Shown here in pieces: positions 36,772-46,192 of a DNA stretch of 64,000 nt. This stretch comes from Melieria omissa. Its lineage: Eukaryota > Arthropoda > Insecta > Diptera > Ulidiidae. The stretch lies in NCBI GenBank assembly GCA_963971225.1, contig OZ020269.1, forward strand, positions 31,703,264 to 31,767,263. The letters run 5' to 3'. The notes under the pieces were generated by a model, which saw only the letters and a program-made list of their open reading frames with translations, did no database searches and was not told the DNA's origin. A program made the position numbers and the translations under genes. Each line of letters begins with the position of its first letter. Position 1 is the first letter of the stretch.

Positions 36772-37492
36772 GGGGGTCTTCTACCTTGTTGGTTCAAAAA
36801 AATCGATTTTATTTTTTTTGCAGTTTTGTGGCATAGAAGGTACTAGAAATATAATATTCAAAGGGTATAACCGAAATCTTATTATTTCGGGGTTTTTAGA
36901 GTCATCGAATATAGCTCCGCATGCTGTTATCGCAGCGCTCATCGCCACTTTAAATGCAATTTCCCAAAAGTTGTGTTTTTGCAACTGGTTGGCAAGATAT
37001 CTCGAGAACTAATTGATCAATTAACTAAAGTGATATATCAAAATTTGCGGAAAACATGTGGCTATCGTTTGACACGAGCTTTTTAGATTTTTTTCATTTT
37101 TACGATTTTTACAGCTATTCTTGACCTTGAAAATGTAGACATTTTTGTTTGTTTGTTGCCTGTTTCGTGAAATTTTGGAATTTTTCAAAAACCTCGTGTC
37201 AAACGATAGCCAAAGTCATAAAGAAACTAAATCATTTTGGTTTTTTTGTTTCAGACGACTTTCATGGGCTGAATCGTGACAACCGTTTTAGTATAAATTT
37301 TTCGTAAGGGACATTTCAAGGTCAAATCACGGTCAAACTAGAGACAGTAAAATTTCAGAAAAATTAATGTTGGAAGAATAGAAATAAACGAATTCAATGC
37401 AAAAAACCGAACCTTGATTGCATTATTGGTTCCCCTACAATCTATTGTAAAAAAACAGTATCAAAAACGAGGCCACAAGGTAGAAGACCCCC
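36772..37492. mobile_element. TTAA-flanked MITE inside the LINE, 721 bp
   Basis: TTAA at 36768-36771 and 37493-37496. The left end is GGGGGTCTTCTACCTTGT and the right end in reverse complement is the same 18 bases. LINE reading continues across the element: the codons left of it (..PQLQF, RT side) and right of it (NKQFTSTIPDRNN.., RNase H side) join in frame if the MITE and one TTAA are removed. It contains a second perfect 20-bp inverted repeat (37059-37078 and 37193-37212, arms TGGCTATCGTTTGACACGAG). No coding capacity. TTAA targets suggest piggyBac mobilisation, but these ends differ from the CCC-type ends elsewhere in the window. Confidence 0.85.
37059..37212. repeat. Perfect 20-bp inverted repeat within MITE
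   Basis: Arms 37059-37078 and 37193-37212 are exact reverse complements with a 114-nt loop. The segmental duplication breakpoint (37074) falls inside the left arm. Confidence 0.9.
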
Positions 37493-40062
37493 TTAAATTG
37501 CAATTGGGGGGGTGAAGAATCCAGTTCCCCGAACTCCTTCAAGAGAGTAAGTATCCTGGCATGACCCCGGTTAGACTCCGACCATTGGCCGTTAGCCCGT
37601 AGCCTATAGCTTGTTATGGCCACTAATTTCCTACAGTGCAGGTCTAGCGGAATAAGGTGAAGCAGGGCTTCTAAAGCTGAAGTTGGTGTTGTCCTAAGAG
37701 CGCCCGTGATAATTACGCAGGCTGCCCTTTGAACTTTGCGGAGGTGTTGGAGGAGCAATGTTTTTTCCAAAGCGTTCCACCAAACCAGGCACCCGTAGGT
37801 TAAGATGGGTCGTACGACAGCCGTGTAAACCCAGTGCGTCATATTTGGTTTTAGGCCCCAGGTTTTCCCCAGTGCTCTTTTGCAGGTGTATAAGGCAATC
37901 GTTGCCTTTTTGACCCTATTGAGGATGTTCGGTTTCCAGCTCAATCTCTTGTCAAAAATGATTCCAAGGAATTGTGCTTCATTCTTGAAAGGGATTTCTG
38001 TATTGTTTAGTGATAGAGGAGGTATGGGTGGGGGTTTGTACTTCGAATAGGACAACCTCTGTCTTTCCAGGGTTGATGCCTTATCCCCGACTGATAACCC
38101 AGCTGTTTACCTTGTTAAGCAGTACTTGCATTAGATCTCTGATGGAGTTGGGAAACTTGCCCGAGATAGTGAGAACTATATCGTCTGCATACGCCGTTAC
38201 CTTGCCGCATCCCCCTCCCAGGGACTGGAGCAGTTCGTTAACTACCAGGTTCCAAAGGAGGGGGAGAGGACTCCGCCCTGGGGAGTGCCCCTGCTCACCC
38301 CTCTCGAGGTGGAAGAGTTGCCCAGCTCAGCGCAGATAACTCTGCTCTGCAGAAGATTATCCACCCAGTTCACCAAGCCACCCTCCACCCTAAGCCTGGC
38401 GACCACCCTTTATGTCGAGGAAATTTGCTAAGGTGTACTCTTTGTATTCGAGTGATTTTTCGATCGTGTAAGTCAGGGTATGTAAGGCTGTGTCTACAGA
38501 TTTACCCTTAATGTAGGCATGCTGATCCTTCGAAATGAGATCCTGCCTGATCGTTTGTCGTAAGTAAAGATCCAGCAATCTTTCTAGTGTTTTTAACAAA
38601 AAAGAAGAAAGGCTTATTGGTCTATAATCCTTAGTGGGAGCTTTTGCCCGCTTTGGGGATGAAGACCACCCGTACTTTGCGCCAGTGTTCCGGTATGTAG
38701 TTTAAACCAATACTGGCTGAGAATATTGAATTGAGGAGTGTTAAAATGAACGGTCCGGCATGTTGAAGTTGTGCTGGGAAAATGCCATCTGGTCCTGGTG
38801 ATTTAAACGGGTGGAAACCAACGATTGCCCATTTGATTTTGTCAATCGATACGATAGTATTTATAGAGGCGACACAGTTGGTGCTGGCCTGAGTTCCTAA
38901 CAGCCTTTCGTGTTGGCTGATCGGAAAGTGGGTATTTGTAAGAAGTTCAAGTGCTTCACTTTCTGATGATGTCCAAGAACCATCGGGGTTTTGTAAAGCA
39001 CTTGGAATAAAGGAGGACGAGGCAAGTAGTTTCCTGAGTCTTGCAGTCTCGGAGACACTTTCAATATTGCCGCAAAAGTCGCTCCAGGAGCTTCTCTTAG
39101 CCTCCCTGAGGCTTTTCTTGTAGGTCTTGAGGGATTCTTTATAAAGGTCCCAGTCTTCTTCAGTTTTGGTCCTCCTTGCTCTGTTAAAGAGAGTCCTGGA
39201 GTGTTTCCTAAGCTCACTAAGATCATGGTTCCACCAGGGGGGTTTATATTTCCCTCTGGGCATGTACTTAGGGCAGGCGAGGTCTTGGGCCTTAGAAAAT
39301 GCTAGAGTAAGTTGATTAACAGCCGATTCTAGCATCGCTTGGGTGTTTATTTCAGAGATATGAATCGTTTTGATGTGCCTATCCACTGTGCGGGTAAACA
39401 GCTCCCAGTTTGTTTTCCTGGGGTTGTTTACTGCTATAACCCTCCGGGGGTCGCTGTCAAGAGTGAACTCTATATACCTATGGTCGGAAAAAGAGTGTTC
39501 ATTGGAGACCCTCCAGTTCCTAATCTTGTCGGCTATATTCACCGAGGCAAGGGTGAGGTCTAGAACCTCCTCCCTATTTCTGGTTACAAAGGTGGGAGTG
39601 CGCCCTATATTACACACAAGAAGGTTTGAGGTAGAAATGTAATCAAACAGTGACTCACCTCTATCGTTGATGTCTGTGCTCCCCCAGATACAGTGGTGAG
39701 CATTTGCGTCGCATCCAATCACGAGTGCAGTGGTGGACTTGGCGGCTTCAGTTACCAGGTTCCTGACTGGATCCGGCGGTGGAGGCTCTGGATGGTCATG
39801 AGCCATATAGCTAGACGCGCACCAGTGGCATCTCCCCTTAAGCATCAGGAAGATGGAGACCAGATCGTCGTCGCTGAAATTAGGGAGCAGATATGCATTT
39901 AGTGATTTTTTTCACAAGGATACAGGATCTAGGTCTACCTGTGCTGTTAGCATGGACCAGCCTGTAGTTTGTCGCTCTCAATCCACAAACCTTGTTGGCT
40001 ACGAGCAATGGTTTTTGGATGAGAGCGATGTCGTCTCCGCCTTTAGAAAGGCGGAGGAGTAG
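37493..40062 (-). pseudogene. LINE ORF2, endonuclease and reverse transcriptase, broken
   Basis: Reading 5' to 3' on the minus strand, the endonuclease begins near 40060 with DDIALIQKP, where relatives have QEP; the catalytic Glu is Lys. It lacks the usual N-terminal start. A stop near 39897 and a frame change follow. GCDANAHH and SFSDHRYI (39845-39450) carry the Asp and Asp/His of the nuclease. Then KPPWWNHDLSELRKHSR, FKSPGPDGIFPAQLQ, WRKVRVVFIPK (RT finger region); a frameshift near 38640; SFLLKTLERLLDLYLR; FLDI (motif A Asp) followed by a deletion and frameshift near 38395. GVSRGTPQGG and AYADD (codons 38181-38195) follow, the YADD being RT motif C, then a one-base loss near 38260. An in-frame stop near 38075 and thumb FLGIIFDKRLSWKPN (37435-38055) close it. 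It would nick target DNA and prime reverse transcription; this copy is dead. Confidence 0.9.
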
Positions 40063-40078
40063 TGCAGCCTAAGCTGCT

Positions 40079-41536
40079 TTAGAGTGATGGAGGTTTATCT
40101 GAACTACTTGGACCATTGTCTACTTGGCTCATGTCTACCTCCACCACAGTAGCGTCGAGGTCATTGTCCGTTTCGGCGAGAAGCTCGGACTCCCTCCAGA
40201 AGGAGGAGATTGATTCCGCCCGGGATAGGCGACGTAACGGCTTTGAGGAAGACGGTTGGTCATCTATCGCCTCTATTGCCAGGGTAGTCGTCTCGGCTGG
40301 CAGCCCCTGCGGGCCACCTTTGCCGGGGTCCGTCGTGGCTGGCAGCCCTTGTTGGCCGCCTTCGCCAGAGTCTGTTGAGGTTAGCAGCCCTGGGGGGCCA
40401 CTTTCGCCGGTTTCAGTCTGCTCGTCCTTCCTGTATACACTCAGTTTAATGTGCCCAAAACCGAAGGCCACGACACCATTGGACTTTGAAAGGTGCTCAA
40501 GGGACTCCTTGTTCACAATTATTGTGGCACAACGAGACCCCTTGAGCTCCTCCAACTTGGCAATTTTCCAATTGTGCGTGGGTATCATCGGGTTGGACAA
40601 TTGGAGGGTTTCGAGGACTTTAGCCGGATCCGTGGGTTTTAATGGGATCCAGGCTCTAGTCCTTGGTCTGCTGGGGATCGATTCCCTGGGAACTACCTCG
40701 AGTTTAGCACCGGGCCAGATCTCTCCCATTCTGGTAATAGCCACGCAGAAGAGATCCAGGGCCCTCTTGTCCGCACACGCAACCAGCTTTACGTGGCCTT
40801 GATGCCAACCGCACATCTGGTATTGTGGCACCGGGCCCGGATTCTCCTTCATGACGTCCAGAAAGATGTCGGCGAGGAAATCTTCCACCAGTTTCCAGTT
40901 TGACGGAGTAATACTTCCGTCAGGGTCGGAGCGGTCAACGACCGCCTTAATGAGACTGCTTTTCAACATGTCGCTGTAGGTGGCTGCTGTTCTGAGCGAG
41001 CTGCGCACCTTCTTGGCAGTCGGGGCCTCTTCCTCTGTAGAACGCTGCCTTTTGGCGACGATCTCAGTGGTCGGTGCCCCGTCAAGCTCCGCTAACCTAG
41101 CAGTGGCCCAGGTAAAGGACTCTTTTTCTTTTTGAGTCCTGCGGTTCTCTGGGATACATTGAATCCGTTCGAGTACTCGCTTGGCACTCTGGCGTTCTCT
41201 ATAGCGGACTTTGGAGTCCTTGATCTGTCGAGTGCTTGCTGTTACCGCAGCTCCGCTATGTTTGTTGCTGTTGCTGGACGGAGGTCCGGCTTTGGCAACC
41301 ACAACGTTGCTGGGGTCAGCTGTAGCACTAATGTTTGTTGCTTTAGTTGCGGAGGCAGAGCCTTGGCATGGGATCTTCTGATCAACCAAGGATGCTCCTT
41401 TTTTGGCGGTGGGCGCTGGCTTGTCTGCTTCACCCATCCCCGGCTTTTTAAGAGGGCCGGCCTCTGGTTCCGTCAATGTTCGTACGTTTGTTGTTGTTTT
41501 TGGTTTTGTGTTTGTGTTTTTTGTTAAATTGTCCAT
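40079..41536 (-). CDS. LINE ORF1 protein (DUF4780-type), 485 aa
   Basis: An uninterrupted frame from ATG at 41536 to the stop at 40079, the only apparently intact LINE protein here. Residues 1-110 are low complexity, rich in Lys, Thr, Pro and Ala (MDNLTKNTNTKPKTTT). Residues about 110-200 are basic and helical (RYRERQSAKRVLERI, KEKESFTWATARLAEL). About 205-375 is a folded domain with FLADIFLDVM, MCGWHQGHVKLVA, WKIAKLEELKGSRCA and VAFGFGHIKLSVYR, which I match to DUF4780 of fly LINEs. The tail is Ser/Glu/Gly-rich with three imperfect repeats of GLLTSTDSGEGG-type. No CCHC knuckle seen. Role by family: RNA-binding Gag-like chaperone packaging LINE RNA. ORF2 follows within about 20 bp, but its start is missing. 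Whether the protein is made is unknown. Confidence 0.85.
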   Translation of the reverse strand: MDNLTKNTNTKPKTTTNVRTLTEPEAGPLKKPGMGEADKPAPTAKKGASLVDQKIPCQGSASATKATNISATADPSNVVVAKAGPPSSNSNKHSGAAVTASTRQIKDSKVRYRERQSAKRVLERIQCIPENRRTQKEKESFTWATARLAELDGAPTTEIVAKRQRSTEEEAPTAKKVRSSLRTAATYSDMLKSSLIKAVVDRSDPDGSITPSNWKLVEDFLADIFLDVMKENPGPVPQYQMCGWHQGHVKLVACADKRALDLFCVAITRMGEIWPGAKLEVVPRESIPSRPRTRAWIPLKPTDPAKVLETLQLSNPMIPTHNWKIAKLEELKGSRCATIIVNKESLEHLSKSNGVVAFGFGHIKLSVYRKDEQTETGESGPPGLLTSTDSGEGGQQGLPATTDPGKGGPQGLPAETTTLAIEAIDDQPSSSKPLRRLSRAESISSFWRESELLAETDNDLDATVVEVDMSQVDNGPSSSDKPPSL

Positions 41537-41892
41537 AATTAAGTCCCACGAGTGGCGGAGAAGGGGTGGTCCACCTGTGCAGAGATCCGCAGTGCACAGG
41601 TAAGGCTAATAATCCGGAGGGCGCCAGGTATCCGGATACTCCGTTCACGACTGGGCTATTTGAAAGGGCCCCCAGCCAGGCTGACCATCGGCACGGGTCG
41701 TATGACACCTTGGTCCAGCCCTTACCCCGATCCTATGGAAGGAGCAACAACCTATCCTACCGACCGAACTATTGAAGAGTGGGGTCAGTGGGGCGAAGCC
41801 CACATCCTTAGCTGGCTATCACCAAGGTGAACTGTTTAGCCATTACCAGCCGGCACCCACGTGGAGGGTTTGGAGGAGGATTTTTGCCGGCC
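41537..41892 (-). promoter_or_regulatory. LINE 5' UTR
   Basis: This is the 356-bp GC-rich leader between the 5' target duplication and the ORF1 ATG. The minus strand starts GGCCGGCAAAAATCC. LINEs of this superfamily use an internal promoter in this position; I see no TATA box and did not locate promoter motifs with certainty. Confidence 0.6.
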
Positions 41893-41904
41893 AATTAAAG
41901 AGAA
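41893..41904. repeat. LINE target-site duplication, 5' side
   Basis: AATTAAAGAGAA, identical to 35729-35740. The bases outside it differ at the two ends, which defines its length as 12 bp. Confidence 0.8.
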
Positions 41905-42493
41905 AGTTAAAGCAAAAAAACAAACGCCCCAAGAAAATTAAACCATAATAAATTCATTTACAGCATTCAAGTCAAGGTTTTTAGATACGCGTTACGGTAG
42001 ACTGCGGCGGCTACAAATTTTATTTTATGTTACAACATTTAGAAAATTTATTAATGCAATTAAAACACTTTTCAGCAAGTTGGGTTTTAATAAACAAAAA
42101 CAAAAATGAAAACAAAAACAAATGGTTTTAATCGTAGAATTTGGCAAAAGTTTTTAAATGACACTTGTGATATCTTGAATTAGGTTTGATTGAGCTCACA
42201 TCAAAGATCTGGTGTCCAGCTTTAAAAAATAAATAAATAAATAGAAAATACTTGAAAATTTTTCATCGATGAAGAAAAAACAAAAGTCAGGCGGCTAAAA
42301 ATGTGAATGGCGTTTATAGATGCGAGACTGTAACAATCAATCTTGGTTTCATTGATTTCGTTTCGGTATTTTTGACATAAAAGATTCATCACGCTATGGC
42401 AAACTTATTGTCGAAAATGTCAATAAAATCAAACAATGGTTTTAGTTTGTCCGAAGAGCTAAATATTGCACAAAAAAAACTTTTCGAATCACT
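41905..42493. other. Host non-coding stretch
   Basis: Continuation of host sequence right of the LINE. AT-rich, nothing recognised. Confidence 0.55.
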
Positions 42494-42584
42494 TTAACCC
42501 TTTCAGTCACAATGTCCAATATATTGGACTACAGCCCATACAATTCATACAGAATGGGTTTATTTTCATGACGGAAAGGGTTAA
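42494..42584. mobile_element. Very short TTAA-flanked MITE, 83 bp
   Basis: TTAA at 42494-42497 and 42581-42584. The left end is CCCTTTCAGTCAC and the right end in reverse complement is CCCTTTCCGTCAT: 11 of the first 12 bases match. The same CCCTTTC ends occur in the 522-bp element at 23777-24298, so this may be an extreme deletion derivative. It also contains the short palindrome CCAATATATTGG. Confidence 0.6.
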
Positions 42585-42935
42585 TAAGGTGCCACACGTG
42601 CCAATGCAAAACAATCTCATAGACCCAATTTTTTTCTAGGAATTGCTGCTGAATCAAAGCAACATCGATCCATTTGTGAAGCGCATGGAGACTGGTGATG
42701 AAATGTGAGTCACTTAGGTACAACAAGGTCAGGAAAAAATGGTTGTGGTTGCGCCGCGGTGAGAAGACGCAAACGGTGAGTGTGTGGGTTGTGCTGTGTG
42801 TTTAGTTGCATTGGCAGGGAATCATATATAATGAGCTACTTTCCAAAGGCAAAAGTTTCAATTCGGACATTTGCTGTCAGCAATTGGACTGTTTGAAGAA
42901 AGCAATCGCCCAGAAGCGGCCAAAAAGTAAATTGT
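42585..42935. other. Non-coding stretch
   Basis: Nothing recognised; TG-rich near 42778-42805. Confidence 0.5.
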
Positions 42936-42980
42936 TTATCATCAGGAGAACACCGTGGCCTGGTGTTCTCCTGATGATAA
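42936..42980. other. Perfect hairpin, 19-bp stem and 7-nt loop
   Basis: The left arm TTATCATCAGGAGAACACC (42936-42954) is the exact reverse complement of 42962-42980, with loop GTGGCCT. The stem is too perfect for an aged repeat. Candidates are a transposon footprint or terminus, a small-RNA hairpin (short for an animal microRNA precursor), or a foldback artefact. No Pol III or terminator context is visible. Confidence 0.85.
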
Positions 42981-45164
42981 CATCGATTGTGACATAAGTG
43001 GGAGGTTCTTATGTAAACACCTTATAGACCTGTGCCAACAAGTCCTCAGATAAAAGTACCTAAAATGTTCATGAAAAATTATAATAAAATTGTATTATCC
43101 ACCGCATTTTATTAGCAAATTTCTTATCATTTCATAACACATCAAAATTGTAAAACTAATTTTTTCATGCCAAAAACTTATCAATCAAACCAACAGTTTG
43201 CATGTAATAACGTTTATGAAATCATCTTCAATCTTCTTAACTATAAGGACATTTGACATTTCTTGTTTGACTTCATGAAAAGACTACCAGACTCTAAGTA
43301 TCTTTTGTGTATTCCTCAAGAATTAAAACCCTGAGGCAATGTGTGACTTTCACTTGATTCAGTCAACAATTCCATAACGAGTTTTTGCTACGGGAAGTTT
43401 TGTAGTATGTGAAGTTTTTGACCGATATACGTTTTTTTCGTTTTTTTCCAAACAAAATGAACTTGAAAATGTTTGATCTACATGGGCTTAAATCGATCAA
43501 TTGATCGAACATAAATATTCATGTCTTTCAGATAAAAAGTAATGACTCATGGCACCATAAATAACCGAACTTTGTGTCAGTGATGCAGGTTTTCATTTTG
43601 GAGATTTTGGAAATTTTGCGTACAATTTTGGAACCCAATTCCATTTGAAACCATTTGCAACAGCATTTTTTGTATTAGAGCGCGTTGAACCCCCAAATCT
43701 TTTCAACTCATTGCCATTGCACTAACAGCAACCACTAAAAGTAACAATTTCTTTGCTTGTTCTTTGGTAAAACTGAGATATGAACACACGAACCTCTGTT
43801 ATGGGGCCCAACCAAACACGGAAGGAACTTAAATGTCTCTCACTTGCATTAATTCCTTGAAGTTGATATAAACACACACACACACACAAGTTTCGCGCTT
43901 TCTACCAACCAAGCAATTACAGTTTGAACTACCACTAACATATTTTGCCGCCAAAGGTCAAAGCACACAATTTTTAAACATTGAAAATCCATCGATGTGA
44001 CGCAGTTGGCTCAGCCCAAGAAAGAGACACGAAAAGACAACAACAATGAAGAAGCAATCGAAAACTTTTGGGCGCGCAGTCGATGCTGCGTAATTGAAAA
44101 CTTGTAACCCTTTCAGCGTTGAATTGCTAAAATATTCAGTAACGAAAAGTGAGCAATAAATTTGACTTTGAAGTTCGAAGTGGCCACAAAGCGCCGAAAT
44201 GGCAACACAATGTATACAAAGTATGAAAAATTACGCAGCAAAAAAATTACCAAATGGTCGGTCGTGCAGCTGTTTATGTGGAGAAAAACTTTTGGCCGAA
44301 GTGAAATTAACAAAACGCATTACTTAAGGAGCGCCCAACATGTGCAAGTTGTAGGAAAAGACCAACAAACTTACACACACACACACACACACACATAGAC
44401 ATAATTGCAAAACGTCCCTTTTTGCGAGAAAGTTTCAATCACTTTAATGACTTTTTCAATGGCGACGGCTGGTGACCTGTTGCCATGAATTTTTCAAATT
44501 GTTTGAATTTGAGGCAACTGTGGGATAGGGAACCGATTGAAGATGATTGCCAGGGAAATGAATACAAAAAGATACACTTCACAAAAAGGTCTATGAACGC
44601 CTATTGAATTAGAAAAAAATAGGAGATTGCCACAGTTGAGCTCCGGGGAAAGCGCACTTAATTGATTTAAGCCATTGTTCGATAAAGCAATTATGAAAAA
44701 ATAACGAATGAAATGTAGGATTTTACGTTTGGAATGGTGAGTGATGTTACTTTTAATCGTTCATGAATAGAAAGAAATGTTGCCCTTAGAAAATGTTAAG
44801 GACTTTATTGAGAAAAAGTATTTGGTTATAGAGTGTGAGTTGTTATTGGTTTGATGTTAATTGGAACTTATGGTGTTTAGCATTTTTGCTGTTCAATTTG
44901 TTAGAGGCTATTGAATGTTTTTGGTGTGGGAACTAACAACTTCTGATATAAATTTTCCAACTTGGCATCCTATCAACACTGCTGCCACTTTTAGCTGCTT
45001 GCCATTCAATCAAGCAATATCACCAGGAGCACAGAATCTACGATTTTTCTAAAACTACAGTGTGCACTAATGAATCATTGTGGTATTTAGGGAGCAAGTT
45101 CTTATCAACATTTCGCTCAAATATCAACCAACTAGCAACAACATCTAACTATAACACAACACAA
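42981..45164. other. Non-coding stretch with (AC)n runs
   Basis: (AC)n lies at about 43873-43888 and 44372-44394. A lone CCCTTTCAGCG near 44107 resembles one end of the TTAA MITE family, but no partner end was found. Nothing else recognised. Confidence 0.5.
44372..44394. repeat. (AC)n microsatellite
   Basis: A pure dinucleotide run of about 23 bases. Confidence 0.95.
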
Positions 45165-45745
45165 TCGTTTTGTACCGTCTTGGCCCGCAGTTAAGCAGAG
45201 CGAGCTGCAGGATTGTCATAATATTTTTAATTCTATTTAATTTTTAACTAACATTTATTCTGAAGTTGTTAAGTTGTACGCATGTGTGTTGGCTGTACTT
45301 TTAAAATGTTTAATTTAATTAAAAACTGAAAATAAACATTTTACTGCAAATATTCAATTTCCAAGAACGAAGAACTTTAGTAGTTAACACTTAGTTATAA
45401 ACTAACTAGTTAGTTCACGTAGCTTTCATTGAGGTTTTGAATTTAAAAAGTTGTATTCCTGGTGCCTTTTATACTTGTCTACCCATATCGTAACTCGTTC
45501 TCGAACATTGCAGCACAGCTTCGAACCACCTCGGTCCGCAGTTGTGTGTGCAGAGCGAGCTGCATGATCGTCATAATATTTTTTGTTTATTTAATTTGTA
45601 ACTGAATTTTATTCTGAAGTTAGCACGTTGTGCGTACATATTTTTTGGTACTTTTATAAAACAAGATTTAAATAAAACATGCATTTAAATTAAAAATGTT
45701 CCCAGTATTCAGTCACCAAGAACTAAGAACTTTAGCAGTTAATGT
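45165..45745 (+). repeat. Tandem pair of about 230-bp diverged blocks
   Basis: Blocks at about 45185-45400 and 45536-45745, offset about 351 bp. They share CCGCAGTT, CAGAGCGAGCTGCA, GTCATAATATTTTT, ATTTATTCTGAAGTT, GTTGTRCG, and CCAAGAAC.AAGAACTTTAG. The leading part also matches the 3' end of the possible solo LTR at 21991-22032. It may be the ends of an LTR-type or other dispersed repeat; no coding part was found. Confidence 0.55.
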
Positions 45746-45969
45746 TTTTGTAATTAAAAAAACATTCCTGAACTGATCGAGAACTACTACTACGTAGAAG
45801 TTTTTTACGTCTCGTTTTGTCAGTGTATTGATTATCTATACACATAGATAGACTTTTGAAAGTAGGTCACCAAGCAGTGATTTACTGTCAAGCACAGCAG
45901 GTGAATTTATGATAAATTTAAAGGATTTGTGGCTAAAATTTGTTAAATGTGTTGGTGTTGGTTTCTATC
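45746..45969. other. Non-coding stretch
   Basis: Nothing recognised. Confidence 0.45.
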
Positions 45970-46192
45970 CAGCGGCTACGCTGGCTTGGCCATGTCTTCC
46001 GTAAGGACGATGAATCTCCGGCGAAAAAGCTATTCGGTGCAGTAGTTGGAGGTCGACAGCGAAGAGGGAGGCCGTGTATCCAGTGAAAAGGACCAAGCTG
46101 AGGAGGCGCCTCTTGGTGGGACCAACTGGAGGAGGCGCCTGGAGAGAGATTTTGCGGCAGGCCGTAGTTCGGTAACGGGTTGTTATGGCCAC
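45970..46192 (+). pseudogene. Non-LTR reverse transcriptase C-terminal fragment
   Basis: From 45970 the frame gives QRLRWLGHVFRKDD, SPAKKLF and RQRRGRPCIQ, then a stop. In a shifted frame it gives KDQAEEAP and TNWRRRLERDFAAGR. RLRWLGH..R and GRRRRGRP..RW.D are the signature C-terminus of RTE- or CR1-like reverse transcriptases, ending in a NWR.LA.DR-type motif. Only about 75 codons remain. This is a different LINE family from the 35.7-41.9 kb element. Confidence 0.75.

Larger units (their letters stand above)
33136..37074 (+). repeat. Segmental duplication, copy 2 (with piggyBac insertion)
   Basis: The counterpart of 31021-33116, expanded by the 1846-bp piggyBac-like element plus one TTAA. 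The offset to copy 1 is 2115 bp at the left end, 2108 after the 7-bp indel and 3958 right of the insertion. Homology stops at 37074, inside the left arm of a 20-bp inverted repeat (37059-37078 with 37193-37212). Confidence 0.95.
35741..41892 (-). mobile_element. Full-span LINE, I/LOA-like group of Jockey superfamily
   Basis: On the minus strand: 5' UTR (41537-41892), ORF1 (40079-41536), ORF2 remnants for endonuclease, RT and RNase H (40060 down to 35840), and a 3' UTR ending in a CTACC/CCTACC tail at 35741. It is flanked by 12-bp AATTAAAGAGAA duplications (35729-35740, 41893-41904), so the insertion is complete at both ends. Without the 721-bp MITE and one TTAA it is about 5.43 kb. ORF2 carries several frameshifts, stops and a deletion, so it is inactive. 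Presence of RNase H after RT and of a DUF4780-type ORF1 points to I/LOA-like elements; the clade is from memory. The 3' tail is shared with the SINE at 15963-16353. Confidence 0.88.

Noticed and set aside
31021..37074. LTR retrotransposon with two long direct repeats
   Set aside because: The repeats contain LINE and MITE parts, lack TG..CA ends, and are nearly adjacent, so they are a segmental duplication rather than LTRs.
40116..40802. 228-codon plus-strand frame
   Set aside because: A shadow of LINE ORF1 on the opposite strand, without domain similarity.
44104..44125. CCCTTTCAGCG as a TTAA element end
   Set aside because: It is preceded by GTAA rather than TTAA and no inverted partner was found nearby.
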